The notes under the pieces were generated by a model, which was not told the origin of the DNA, did not search any database, and saw nothing but the letters and a program-made list of their open reading frames with translations. Source: Bacteroidota bacterium (GTDB lineage Bacteria > Bacteroidota > Bacteroidia > Chitinophagales > Chitinophagaceae). From it: a stretch of 34,954 bases of DNA. The stretch lies in the NCBI GenBank assembly GCA_963169885.1, contig CAUJFR010000152.1, forward strand, positions 1 to 34,954. Direction: 5' to 3'. Shown one piece after another: positions 1-7,243 of this stretch (position 1 is the first letter of the stretch; each line of letters begins with the position of its first letter). A program made the position numbers and the translations under genes.

Positions 1-2
1 GC

Positions 3-533
3 CACCGGTTCCGGGTACACCAGAACCTGGTCAAGGATTATACTCCGCAAGGCCCTGATCGGGTCTGGGTTAGTGACATAACGTATATCCGAACCGGGAA
101 TGGATTTAAGTATCTTTTTTTAATAACTGATGCTTATAGTCGCAAGGTTGTTGGTTGGGAATTAAGTAATAGTCTTGGGCTGGAGGGGGCTTTAAAAGCA
201 CTTAAAATGGCTTTAAAGCAATGCACAGACCCAACTGGCTTAATCCATCACTCGGACCGTGGTTTTCAATACTGTTCGAATGAATATGTAAAAAGAATAC
301 AGTCCAAGGGTGGTCGAATGAGTATGGGAGAAGCCGGCAACTGCTATGACAATGCGAAGGCAGAACGGGTAAACGGAATATTGAAAGACGAGTACGGATT
401 AGATGAGCATTTTAAGGAAGATCAACATGCCAGTCAGGCTGTCAGGGAAGCAATCTATCTGTATAATGAACAGCGTCCCCATTGGTCTTTAGGGCTGAGA
501 ATACCGTCTGAGGTTCATAAATGGAGTATCTGA
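3..533 (+). CDS. IS3-family transposase OrfB, C-terminal part (5' truncated by window)
   Basis: This is the integrase-core (rve) domain of an IS3-family DDE transposase, which cuts and joins element ends. The frame is open from base 3, so the true start lies outside the window and the first internal ATG at 207 is not the start. Catalytic residues are visible: the first Asp in WVSDITYI, the second in HHSDRGFQY, and the Glu in NAKAERVNG. LITDAYSRKVVGW is a typical IS3 motif between the first two. The C-terminus has the usual YNEQRPHWSLG block before the stop. No frameshift or internal stop is seen in this part, so the copy may be functional if its missing half is intact. Confidence 0.9.
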   Translation, partial: HRFRVHQNLVKDYTPQGPDRVWVSDITYIRTGNGFKYLFLITDAYSRKVVGWELSNSLGLEGALKALKMALKQCTDPTGLIHHSDRGFQYCSNEYVKRIQSKGGRMSMGEAGNCYDNAKAERVNGILKDEYGLDEHFKEDQHASQAVREAIYLYNEQRPHWSLGLRIPSEVHKWSI

Positions 534-549
534 AAAACGTAGTAAATAG

Positions 550-569
550 TGACAACTTATTTTAGGACA
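550..569 (-). repeat. Putative right terminal inverted repeat of the IS3 element
   Basis: Read on the minus strand this is TGTCCTAAAATAAGTTGTCA. It begins 17 bases after the transposase stop, where IS3 elements normally end. The matching left repeat is outside the window, so the assignment rests on position and general resemblance. Confidence 0.55.
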
Positions 570-653
570 TGACAGAGTACCAATTGAAAAGTCTTTACAG
601 TATTGAACCCTCTCATAAATGGATGTTCAATCCTTTAGTTCTGTACGAACAGC

Positions 654-688
654 TACTCATTACTCATTATTCATTACTGATAACTCAT
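654..688 (+). repeat. Degenerate heptamer array, five units (consensus TACTCAT)
   Basis: Five consecutive 7-base units run without gaps. The first two are identical TACTCAT and the next three each differ from it by one base. The array lies between the IS end and queA and stops 3 nt before the TACCTTTG box at 692-699. The array in front of engB has the same geometry. Confidence 0.8.
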
Positions 689-691
689 TCC

Positions 692-699
692 TACCTTTG
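692..699 (+). promoter_or_regulatory. Bacteroidota-type -7 element for queA
   Basis: TACCTTTG matches the Bacteroidota -7 consensus TAnnTTTG and lies 29 nt before the queA ATG. No good TTTG -33 box is seen about 19-20 nt upstream. That position is occupied by the heptamer array, so the upstream contacts may come from the repeat. Confidence 0.6.
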
Positions 700-728
700 C
701 CCTTCACCATACAACAGTTGGTTGTGTC

Positions 729-1976
729 ATGAAACATCCCAAAGAACTTTCCATTCTCGACTACACGTATCCGTTACCTGAAGCACGGATTGCTGCTTTC
801 CCCTTGGCGGAAAGAGATGCCTCAAAGCTGTTGATCTATGATCAGGGTACTATCACCACCGATACATACAGGCAGCTTGCTGATTATATTCCGGAAGATT
901 CGCTGCTCGTATTTAACAATACCAAAGTGGTGGAAGCCCGGTTGCTGTTTCAGAAAAGTACCGGAGGCGTGATTGAAGTATTTTGCCTCGAGCCCCATGA
1001 ACAATATGCCGATATCACCCGTGCTATGTTGCAGCAAGGAAAAGTTTACTGGCAATGCCTGGTGGGTGGCGCCTCCAAATGGAAGCCGGGACAGGTGCTT
1101 GAGAAGAGGATCTCCTATAACGGGAAAGAAATCATACTACAGGCTGCGTATATAGAGAAACGTGCCGGTTGTTTTATCATTGAACTCAGCTGGACACCAT
1201 CCTCATTGAGCTTTGCTGAAATCTTGCATGCGGCCGGAGCCATCCCCCTCCCACCCTATATCAAACGTAAAGCAGAGGAAAGTGATAACGAACGATACCA
1301 GACTGTATACGCAAAGCATGATGGATCCGTAGCGGCACCAACCGCCGGTCTGCATTTCACGGAGCAATTATTCCAATCCCTCAAGGAAAAAAATATCCGC
1401 CATGACTATGTCACCCTCCACGTAGGTGCAGGTACTTTCAAACCCGTGATGGCGGAGAAAATGGATGAGCATGATATGCACGCGGAGTGGATCGATGTAA
1501 GCCGGTCCTTTATTGAAACATTGTTGAAGTCTTTAAGTGGAAATATTATTACGATCGGGACAACCTCTTTAAGAACGATGGAGAGCCTGTACTGGATAGG
1601 AAGAAAAGCTGCGAGTGGCGAGTTACGAGTTACGAGTATGGAGATTACTCAATGGGAAGCATATGAACGAAAAGATAAGGATATTACAGCCGATGTATCC
1701 TTATCTGCGTTGCTGGAATGGATGAAGGCAAATAAACTTGAACGATTAGTGACGAAAACACAGATCCTGATCGCTCCCGGTTACCAATTCCAGATTATCA
1801 ACGGGCTGATCACTAATTTCCATCAGCCGCAATCCTCTTTGTTATTACTGGTGGCGGCACTGATCGGCAATGACTGGCGGAAAGTCTATAATTATGCGAT
1901 GGAAAATGAATTCCGGTTTTTGAGTTATGGGGATGGGAGTTTGTTGTGGAGAGCGGTTGACAGGTTGAAAGGTTAA
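729..1976 (+). CDS. queA: S-adenosylmethionine:tRNA ribosyltransferase-isomerase QueA
   Basis: QueA transfers and isomerises the ribosyl moiety of S-adenosylmethionine onto 7-aminomethyl-7-deazaguanine in tRNA, making epoxyqueuosine at the wobble position of GUN-anticodon tRNAs. Family motifs run the full length: an N-terminal LDYTYPLPEARIAAFPLAER block, LLVFNNTKVVEARL, AAPTAGLHFTEQL, HVGAGTFKPV, TTSLRTMESLY, and a C-terminal LITNFHQPQSSLLLLVAALIG with FLSYGD. At 415 residues it is longer than the roughly 350 of E. coli. Part of the excess is a loop around residues 294-306 encoded by a heptamer array (1611-1645). The last codons and stop lie in an octamer array (1955-1994). ATG 729 follows the -7 box at 692. 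It appears to be transcribed alone. Confidence 0.95.
   Translation: MKHPKELSILDYTYPLPEARIAAFPLAERDASKLLIYDQGTITTDTYRQLADYIPEDSLLVFNNTKVVEARLLFQKSTGGVIEVFCLEPHEQYADITRAMLQQGKVYWQCLVGGASKWKPGQVLEKRISYNGKEIILQAAYIEKRAGCFIIELSWTPSSLSFAEILHAAGAIPLPPYIKRKAEESDNERYQTVYAKHDGSVAAPTAGLHFTEQLFQSLKEKNIRHDYVTLHVGAGTFKPVMAEKMDEHDMHAEWIDVSRSFIETLLKSLSGNIITIGTTSLRTMESLYWIGRKAASGELRVTSMEITQWEAYERKDKDITADVSLSALLEWMKANKLERLVTKTQILIAPGYQFQIINGLITNFHQPQSSLLLLVAALIGNDWRKVYNYAMENEFRFLSYGDGSLLWRAVDRLKG
1611..1645 (+). repeat. Heptamer array inside the queA coding sequence
   Basis: Units such as GCGAGTT, ACGAGTT and ACGAGTA follow each other with a 7-base period inside queA and encode the segment around SGELRVTSME. 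The units resemble the reverse complement (ATGAGTA) of the array upstream of queA (654-688). This suggests the same repeat family in opposite orientation, tolerated in a variable loop of the enzyme. Confidence 0.65.
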
Positions 1977-1994
1977 TAGGTTAACAGGTAAGAA
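1955..1994 (+). repeat. Octamer array over the 3' end and stop codon of queA
   Basis: GGTT recurs every 8 bases (1955, 1963, 1971, 1979, then GGTA at 1987), with consensus GGTTRAHA. The array supplies the final codons of QueA, and its third unit contains the TAA stop at 1974-1976. The period is 8, unlike the 7-base arrays elsewhere in the window. Confidence 0.7.
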
Positions 1995-2020
1995 GTACTT
2001 GTTTCCAGGAATCTGGCATT

Positions 2021-2404
2021 TTACTTTTTTAAAGTAAACAATATGGACGTAAGGCAGATATTAACTATCAGATAACTGAATGTTATCAACCTGGCTGACG
2101 TCAACCCGATGCTATCGTTATTACGGGCTATAGCTTTTGCGAGTATTCTTCGGTTGAAAAAGTAATTAATCCCCCTTGTTGCGACCAGGTATATTCCAGC
2201 TATCAGGAAAAGAAACCCACCTTCCATATTCTGTACTGAATTTCCTGTTAGTTTATAAATCAGCAGGAATAACTGAATCACATGCATTGTTATAAATACC
2301 GTCAATAATCCCTGAGCTGATGATAATTGCATCGATTTCCAGCCAGCTGATTTTATTTCACAAGCTTTATACGTTATATAAAATAATTTCAGTACTACTA
2401 TCAT
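2021..2404 (-). CDS. Small integral membrane protein of unknown function
   Basis: I do not recognise a family. The product of about 127 residues has three likely membrane segments: around LLTVFITMHVIQLFLLIY, around FLFLIAGIYLVAT, and near the C-terminus (LITFSYLIVNICLTSILF). A basic loop (FFNRRILAKAIARNN) separates the last two. The ATG at 2404 is preferred; an in-frame TTG at 2413 would add three residues. A purine-rich stretch lies upstream, but Bacteroidota rarely depend on a Shine-Dalgarno site, so this decides little. The gene converges with queA. Assignment as a real gene rests on the coherent membrane topology. Confidence 0.6.
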   Translation of the reverse strand: MIVVLKLFYITYKACEIKSAGWKSMQLSSAQGLLTVFITMHVIQLFLLIYKLTGNSVQNMEGGFLFLIAGIYLVATRGINYFFNRRILAKAIARNNDSIGLTSARLITFSYLIVNICLTSILFTLKK

Positions 2405-2432
2405 ATACGACAAAATTCTCCACTTTCCTTCC

Positions 2433-2450
2433 TGAGCCCCGAAGGGGTGA
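2433..2450. repeat. Short palindrome, possible REP-like remnant
   Basis: A CCCC-GAA-GGGG hairpin sits in the 170-bp gap between the membrane protein and the TlpA-like gene. It is preceded by GAG and followed by TGAT and A/T-rich sequence. It resembles GAGCCCCGAAGGGG-type palindromes that I recall as dispersed repeats in Bacteroidota genomes. Only one copy is present here, so identity as a dispersed repeat is inference. Confidence 0.35.
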
Positions 2451-2576
2451 TCTAATTATAGAAACATCCCTACCAAAATTCCCCAGCGAGGTCAACCGCA
2501 GGTTGTACATTTCGCTTTAAAAAATTCTTCCCCGTCATTAAATGCCATTGCCAGGTACCGGCAAAGCAGGCTGTGC

Positions 2577-3590
2577 TTACTCAACAAGCTGAAATCTTTT
2601 CAATACGTCCCTGAAAGAATTGAATGACTCCAGGATTTCCCCGTCTTTATTTAATATAAGATAAGTAGGAAAAGCCGCGATACTCAGCTCTTTTGTAAAA
2701 GCCAGTGATTTATCCTCCGTAAAGTTGGCCCAGGTATAATTATGATCTGTCAAATAAGTCTTCCATTTCTTCCAGTCCCGGTCAGTAGACACTCCGATAA
2801 CTTCAACATTCCTGCTCCTCAGTTTTTCTAAATTTTCCTTTATCTCTTTATGCTGGGCAATACAGGGCATACAAGCCAAAAACCAGCAATCAATTACATA
2901 AAATTCAGCCCCGTCAAGTTTGATCGCAGTTTTCCTTTTATTCTCATTAATGAATGAGAACTTTGCAAAGTCAATTTTTTTTACGGTCAACAGTTTGTCA
3001 AGACGACCCGATACCATTGGAAAAAGCAGGAACCAGCTAAACCGGCCTGCCTGGCCATCAATCAGGGCTTTCAGTTTTTGCAGCTGATCCTTTTTATTCT
3101 GGTTCAATGTCAGATAATAGAGCCCTATATTCAGTGAAAAAGGGTTGTTGCTGTTTTCCTCAAACCTGTTTAGCAAAAAAGTATTTAGACCGGTACTGTC
3201 CCGGTTTTTAAATAAAGACCTGTACTCTTCATTAAAATCAGCCACCTGGTAATAAAACGGGGAATTCAGAACGGTATCAATGACCAGATTGTCATCGTCA
3301 ATATGGGCTTTGACAATAGTTTTTCCGGGATCCAGCCAGATTTGTTGTCTATACATTTTCCCATTCTCATAGTACCTGATATTATAACAGTCAATATTGT
3401 TCTTTTTGAAACGGAGTAACAAGGTATCCTTAAACTTATATTTATTAATTTCCACCTGACTCAAATCAAAAGCGTCCACTTTATCAATGCGGTGATTTTC
3501 TGCCCCATTTAAAATTAGTTGGATTTCAGTTTGTCCTGATACAGAGAGGCCAAAAAGTAAAAAAGTCAGAAATAGTTTAACGTGCATCAT
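2577..3590 (-). CDS. TlpA-like thioredoxin-fold protein with N-terminal periplasmic domain
   Basis: A signal peptide (KLFLTFLLFGLSVSGQ) is followed by about 190 residues of the DUF4369-like type common before TlpA domains in Bacteroidota. A C-terminal thioredoxin-like domain starts near residue 220. The redox motif is ACMPC, a CxxC pair; the residue before the first Cys is Ala where TlpA proteins usually have Trp (WCxPC). The downstream cis-Pro region is IAAFPTYLIL. Expected role: periplasmic thiol-disulfide exchange, partner unknown. It starts 52 bp after the histidine kinase stop on the same strand, so co-transcription is possible. Two adjacent ATGs (3590 and 3587) are equivalent. Base composition looks more A/T-rich than the kinase gene. 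Confidence 0.8.
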   Translation of the reverse strand: MMHVKLFLTFLLFGLSVSGQTEIQLILNGAENHRIDKVDAFDLSQVEINKYKFKDTLLLRFKKNNIDCYNIRYYENGKMYRQQIWLDPGKTIVKAHIDDDNLVIDTVLNSPFYYQVADFNEEYRSLFKNRDSTGLNTFLLNRFEENSNNPFSLNIGLYYLTLNQNKKDQLQKLKALIDGQAGRFSWFLLFPMVSGRLDKLLTVKKIDFAKFSFINENKRKTAIKLDGAEFYVIDCWFLACMPCIAQHKEIKENLEKLRSRNVEVIGVSTDRDWKKWKTYLTDHNYTWANFTEDKSLAFTKELSIAAFPTYLILNKDGEILESFNSFRDVLKRFQLVE

Positions 3591-3642
3591 ACTTGCGGCA
3601 TTACAGGATTATACCTTCCGTTATATCCATACAATAATTCCC

Positions 3643-4980
3643 TTATCCCCTCTTCAACGGAATATCAATTGTAAAAACACTGCCTTTCCCCAATGTACTC
3701 TCGGCCTTGATCTCGCCGTGATGGGCTTCTACCATGGTTTTTACATAGCTGAGACCGAGACCAAAGCCTTTTACATTGTGCACATTGCCGGTATGGGCCC
3801 GGTAGAAACGTTCGAAGATGCGTTTTACGGTATCGCGGTTCATCCCGATCCCGTTGTCTTCAATACGGAAAGTGAAGTACTTACTGCCCGACTGGGTGCT
3901 GATCCGGATATGTGGCGGGGTATTGTCGCGGGCATATTTCACCGCGTTGTCCACCAGGTTATTGACCAGGTTCGAAAAATGAACTTCATCGGCTTCGATC
4001 AGGTCATTGGTGGCATTGAGCAAGAGGTCCACTTTGCCATTCTTGCTCTCGAGTTGCAACGCAAAATTATCCACCACGTCTTTAATGATCTCATGCACAT
4101 TCACCGGCTTCAGGTTCAGGTCCACCTCCTGTTTTTCCAGCTGTGATGCTTTGAGGATGGTTTCCACCTGCCGGTTCATCCGCTGATTCTCTTCCTTGAT
4201 AATACCACTGAAATAGCGGAGTTTATCCTTATCACTGATCACTTTATCATTCCGCATGGCATCCACCGCGAGTGAAATAGTGGCAATCGGTGTTTTAAAC
4301 TCATGCGTCATATTATTGATAAAGTCATTCTTGATCTCGCCGAGCTTTTTCTGCCGCAGCATCGTACGCACGGTCAGGTAAAAAGCCGCCAGTATAATGA
4401 TGGTAAAGAGCACAGACGTGATGATTCTCCAGCGGAGATCCTTTAATACCAGGCTTTTGATATCGGGGATAACAACAAACAACACTTCACTGACCGTGAG
4501 GTTTTCACCGGCCGTACCACTGAAGGCCTCCAGTACCACCGGGCAGGTCCAGTTATTGACGGTGTCCTCATATGCCATTACAAAATTGGGAGAGACAATC
4601 TCAAATACATTATTATCAAACTTATCGAATGAGGCAATCCCAAATTCAAAGGGCACATTCCTGAGCTTATTCTGGATGAAGGTCTTCCTGATTTTATTCC
4701 TGATATCCTCCAGACTAAAACGTTGCCCGATGGTGATCGGTTTAAAGATATCGAGCGAAAATCCATCACTCAACAATCCTTTCTTTGTGTTGCCAGGTGA
4801 AAAACCTCCTTTGTGTTGGGCCAGTTCATTCCCCACCATTTTGGTGGTTTCCTCCACACTGTGTTTTATCTGTTCCTGGCGGAGCAGGACCATATTATTG
4901 ATCCAGGAAACCTGGATCAGAATCAGTCCGATCAGGGAGAGACTGATCAGCACGGTGATTATGGTAAATATGCGTTTCAA
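3643..4980 (-). CDS. Sensor histidine kinase (two transmembrane segments, HisKA-HATPase)
   Basis: Membrane-bound two-component sensor of 445 residues. A first membrane segment at about residues 5-22 and a second at about 185-205 enclose an extracytoplasmic sensing region of roughly 160 residues with no recognised fold. The phospho-accepting His is in NNMTHEFKTP (about H226). The ATPase domain shows the N box (NLVNNLVDNAVKYA), the G1 box (EDNGIGM), the F box (IFERFYR) and the G2 box (GFGLGLSYVK). No response regulator gene is adjacent in the window, so its partner must lie elsewhere. A -7 element at 5055-5062 suggests a leader of about 75 nt. The ATG at 4980 is immediately followed by the membrane segment. 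Confidence 0.9.
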   Translation of the reverse strand: MKRIFTIITVLISLSLIGLILIQVSWINNMVLLRQEQIKHSVEETTKMVGNELAQHKGGFSPGNTKKGLLSDGFSLDIFKPITIGQRFSLEDIRNKIRKTFIQNKLRNVPFEFGIASFDKFDNNVFEIVSPNFVMAYEDTVNNWTCPVVLEAFSGTAGENLTVSEVLFVVIPDIKSLVLKDLRWRIITSVLFTIIILAAFYLTVRTMLRQKKLGEIKNDFINNMTHEFKTPIATISLAVDAMRNDKVISDKDKLRYFSGIIKEENQRMNRQVETILKASQLEKQEVDLNLKPVNVHEIIKDVVDNFALQLESKNGKVDLLLNATNDLIEADEVHFSNLVNNLVDNAVKYARDNTPPHIRISTQSGSKYFTFRIEDNGIGMNRDTVKRIFERFYRAHTGNVHNVKGFGLGLSYVKTMVEAHHGEIKAESTLGKGSVFTIDIPLKRG

Positions 4981-5054
4981 ATTTTGTCCAATCGGTTTGT
5001 AATATACTGTATCCGGTTTATTTTCACGACACTATCCGGCAAATGGTCAGGCTG

Positions 5055-5062
5055 CAAATGTA
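5055..5062 (-). promoter_or_regulatory. Bacteroidota-type -7 element for the histidine kinase
   Basis: The minus strand reads TACATTTG, a full match to TAnnTTTG, followed by GCAGCC as in several other promoters here. No clear -33 TTTG is seen. It lies 75 nt upstream of the kinase ATG. Confidence 0.5.
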
Positions 5063-5194
5063 CGGAGCCCTGGCCAGTGGAACTGAGTCCGGGGCGTCAG
5101 CACAATCAATTTAACGTCCTGTTTAGCTTTCCCTCAAGCCGAATAAAAATCAATAAGGGCTGGTTTGAAATCATTTTTAACCTTAAATTGAACT

Positions 5195-5746
5195 ATGATT
5201 GATCCGGCATCCGGCATATTACTGATTGCTGACCCGTTTCTGAAGGACCCGAATTTCCTGCGGACCGTGGTCTTACTCTGCGAACACCAGACAGAGGGGA
5301 GTTTTGGTTTTGTACTGAACCGGCCCATACAAAACACCCTGGACGAACTGATCCCCGAACTGGAAGGCCATCCTATTCCTGTATTTGACGGAGGACCGGT
5401 ACAAAAAGATTCCCTGCATTTTCTCCACCAACTACCGGATGAAATTCCGGGCGGACAGGAAATCGTACCCGGTGTTTTCTGGGGTGGTGATTTTGACGCT
5501 GTAATCACCCTTTTACAAGAAGGCCGGATGGACCCGGAAAAAATCCGCTTTTTTATTGGCTATTCCGGATGGGGCGAAGGCCAGCTGAATACAGAAATGA
5601 CAGAAAAAACCTGGCTGACGGTGGAAGCAAACCGGAAACTGGTCTTTCTTGAAAAACATGAAGAGATCTGGAAAGAAGCCCTTCGCCATCTTGGAGGCGA
5701 ATTTGAAATGATGATCAATTTCCCGCTCGACCCACAACTTAATTGA
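5195..5746 (+). CDS. YqgE/AlgH family protein (UPF0301)
   Basis: The full-length 183-residue product shows family motifs: GILLIADPFLKDPNFLRTV, EGSFGFVLNRP, PVFDGGPVQKDSLHFLH, IRFFIGYSGWGEGQL, and a C-terminal NFPLDPQLN. The family is cytoplasmic with no settled biochemical role; AlgH was named for an effect on alginate regulation in Pseudomonas. It is the first gene of a three-gene run: its TGA (5744-5746) is 5 nt before the ATG of the DUF4197 gene, implying translational coupling. ATG 5195 matches the family start. Confidence 0.92.
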   Translation: MIDPASGILLIADPFLKDPNFLRTVVLLCEHQTEGSFGFVLNRPIQNTLDELIPELEGHPIPVFDGGPVQKDSLHFLHQLPDEIPGGQEIVPGVFWGGDFDAVITLLQEGRMDPEKIRFFIGYSGWGEGQLNTEMTEKTWLTVEANRKLVFLEKHEEIWKEALRHLGGEFEMMINFPLDPQLN

Positions 5747-5751
5747 ATACT

Positions 5752-6468
5752 ATGCGTAAACTTTTGGTGGTACTCCTGCTGGGAATAACCGGATTACAAT
5801 GCAGTACCCTTAAAAAACTCGGGCTCGTTCCATCTGAACTGGAAATGGCCATGGGACTGAAGGAAGCGCTCTCGCAGGGATTGTTTAAAGGTTTTGATGC
5901 ATTCGCCGATCCCAATGGCAATCCATTGGTCCGGTTTGCTTTTCCGGGAGATGCCGAAAAAATAGAACGTACCCTGCGTGATCTGGGATTTGATAAAGCC
6001 ATCAATCAGGTTACCGGCAAGTTTACCCGGGCGATGTCTTCCGCCGTGAGTGTGGCACGGCCTGCCTTTACTGAATCACTGAAATCAATGTCTGTTAAGG
6101 ACGCTGCAAAAATCCTGGTCACCGACAACCCGCATGCGGCAACCGACTATTTTAAAACAAGTATGAAGCCTACGCTGATGACGGGATTCCGTCCGATTGT
6201 TGACAGTACCATTAAGGTGGAAGGAGCCGATAAAGAATGGAGCAATATCACGGGCCTGTACAACAGTATTCCCTTTATCAATAAACCGCTGGAGAACAGT
6301 CTGACCGATTTTATAACAGCCCGCGTAATTGATGGTCTGTTTCTGATGGTGGCCAATGAAGAGGAACAGGTACGGTCGAAATATGAACTTCGTAAGACAG
6401 ACCTGATGAAAAAAGTATTCGGGTATGCCGAACAGGAACTGAAGAAAAAAATGAAACCTAACTCCTAA
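5752..6468 (+). CDS. DUF4197 family exported protein
   Basis: The product of 238 residues begins with a hydrophobic export signal (KLLVVLLLGITGLQC) and a Cys, so it may be a lipoprotein, although Gln before the Cys is not a typical lipobox. The mature part is the helical DUF4197 domain, with GLKEALSQG near the start and YNSIPFI and ITARVIDGLF later. Function unknown. The ATG at 5752 is preferred over an in-frame TTG at 5743 that overlaps the YqgE stop, because the signal peptide begins directly at the ATG. Middle gene of a tight operon: 5 nt from YqgE and 6 nt from the ThuA gene. Confidence 0.88.
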   Translation: MRKLLVVLLLGITGLQCSTLKKLGLVPSELEMAMGLKEALSQGLFKGFDAFADPNGNPLVRFAFPGDAEKIERTLRDLGFDKAINQVTGKFTRAMSSAVSVARPAFTESLKSMSVKDAAKILVTDNPHAATDYFKTSMKPTLMTGFRPIVDSTIKVEGADKEWSNITGLYNSIPFINKPLENSLTDFITARVIDGLFLMVANEEEQVRSKYELRKTDLMKKVFGYAEQELKKKMKPNS

Positions 6469-6474
6469 TCTGCC

Positions 6475-7206
6475 ATGTTGAAACGTATCTCTGTTCTTAT
6501 ACTGTTTACGGCCCTGTCCGTTGTACTGCTTTCAGCATATACTACAAAGAAGAAAACCCGTATACTGGTATTTTCAAAAACCACCGGGTACCGCCATGCC
6601 TCCATCCCTGTTGGTAAAAAAGCACTGATGGAGTTGGGCGCCTCACAGGATTTTTTGGTGGATACCACCGAGGATGCATCGGTGTTTACAGCTAAAAATC
6701 TGAAGCATTATGATGTGATCCTGTTTCTGAGCACCACCGGTAATGTGCTGGACAGTGCCCAACAGTCCGCATTTGAAAAATTTATCCGTTCCGGAAAAGG
6801 ATTTGTGGGCATTCATGCCGCCACGGATACGGAGTATGACTGGCCTTGGTATGTGGGACTGGTGGGTGCCAGTTTTGAGAGTCATCCTAAACAACAGACC
6901 GCCCGTCTTTACCGGGTCAACAAAACACATTTGTCTACCCTCACTTTACCAGATACCTGGGATCGTTTTGATGAATGGTATAATTTTAAAAATATCAACC
7001 CTTCCACGCACACACTGCTTAGAATTGATGAGAGCAGTTATACCGGGGGTAAAAACGGAGACAATCATGCGTTGGCCTGGTATCATGATTATGATGGCGG
7101 CCGGTGCTTTTATACCGCCCTTGGCCATACGGATGCATCCTTTAATGAACCACTGTTCCTGGCACATTGCCTGGGCGGAATCAAATACGCAGCGGGAATC
7201 AAATAA
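6475..7206 (+). CDS. ThuA-domain protein, exported
   Basis: The 243-residue product has an N-terminal hydrophobic segment (about residues 5-22) followed by a ThuA-like glutamine-amidotransferase-fold domain. Family motifs: RILVFSKTTGYRHASIP at the first strand, YDVILFLSTTGNVL, GKGFVGIHAATDTEYDWPWY, and HALAWYHDYDGGRCFYTALGHT near the end. ThuA proteins are linked to sugar metabolism in rhizobia; in Bacteroidota they are often exported and may act on carbohydrates, but the reaction is not established. Last gene of the YqgE-DUF4197-ThuA operon, followed by a hairpin terminator at 7218-7242. Confidence 0.88.
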   Translation: MLKRISVLILFTALSVVLLSAYTTKKKTRILVFSKTTGYRHASIPVGKKALMELGASQDFLVDTTEDASVFTAKNLKHYDVILFLSTTGNVLDSAQQSAFEKFIRSGKGFVGIHAATDTEYDWPWYVGLVGASFESHPKQQTARLYRVNKTHLSTLTLPDTWDRFDEWYNFKNINPSTHTLLRIDESSYTGGKNGDNHALAWYHDYDGGRCFYTALGHTDASFNEPLFLAHCLGGIKYAAGIK

Positions 7207-7217
7207 AAGCCCGATTT

Positions 7218-7242
7218 AAAAGGCGGCTTCGCCGCTTATTTT
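7218..7242 (+). terminator. Hairpin terminator after the ThuA gene
   Basis: A GCGGC-TTC-GCCGC stem, extended by a G-U and an A-T pair, is flanked by an A run before and ATTTT after. It begins 11 nt downstream of the ThuA stop and is well placed to end the three-gene operon. Confidence 0.65.
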
Positions 7243-7243
7243 A

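Larger units (their letters stand above)
1..569 (+). mobile_element. IS3-family insertion sequence, right-hand part
   Basis: This is the distal part of an IS3-family element whose left end lies outside the window. It contains the end of the OrfB transposase and stops at a terminal sequence reading TGTCCTAAAATAAGTTGTCA on the minus strand (550-569). That is a typical position for an IS3 right inverted repeat, a few tens of bases after the transposase stop. The exact boundary and target duplication cannot be confirmed without the left end. The element ends about 160 bp upstream of queA, before that gene's -7 box. Confidence 0.75.

Noticed and set aside
569-781. 70-codon open frame between the IS end and queA
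   Set aside because: It crosses the heptamer array, the -7 box and the queA start; no protein features.
3718-5002. Two long plus-strand open frames antisense to the histidine kinase
   Set aside because: They lie entirely opposite intact kinase motifs and show no protein-like features of their own.
5164-5191. Promoter of the YqgE operon (TTTG then TAAATTGA)
   Set aside because: The spacer is only 16 nt and the -7 match is incomplete; a promoter must exist here but I cannot place it.
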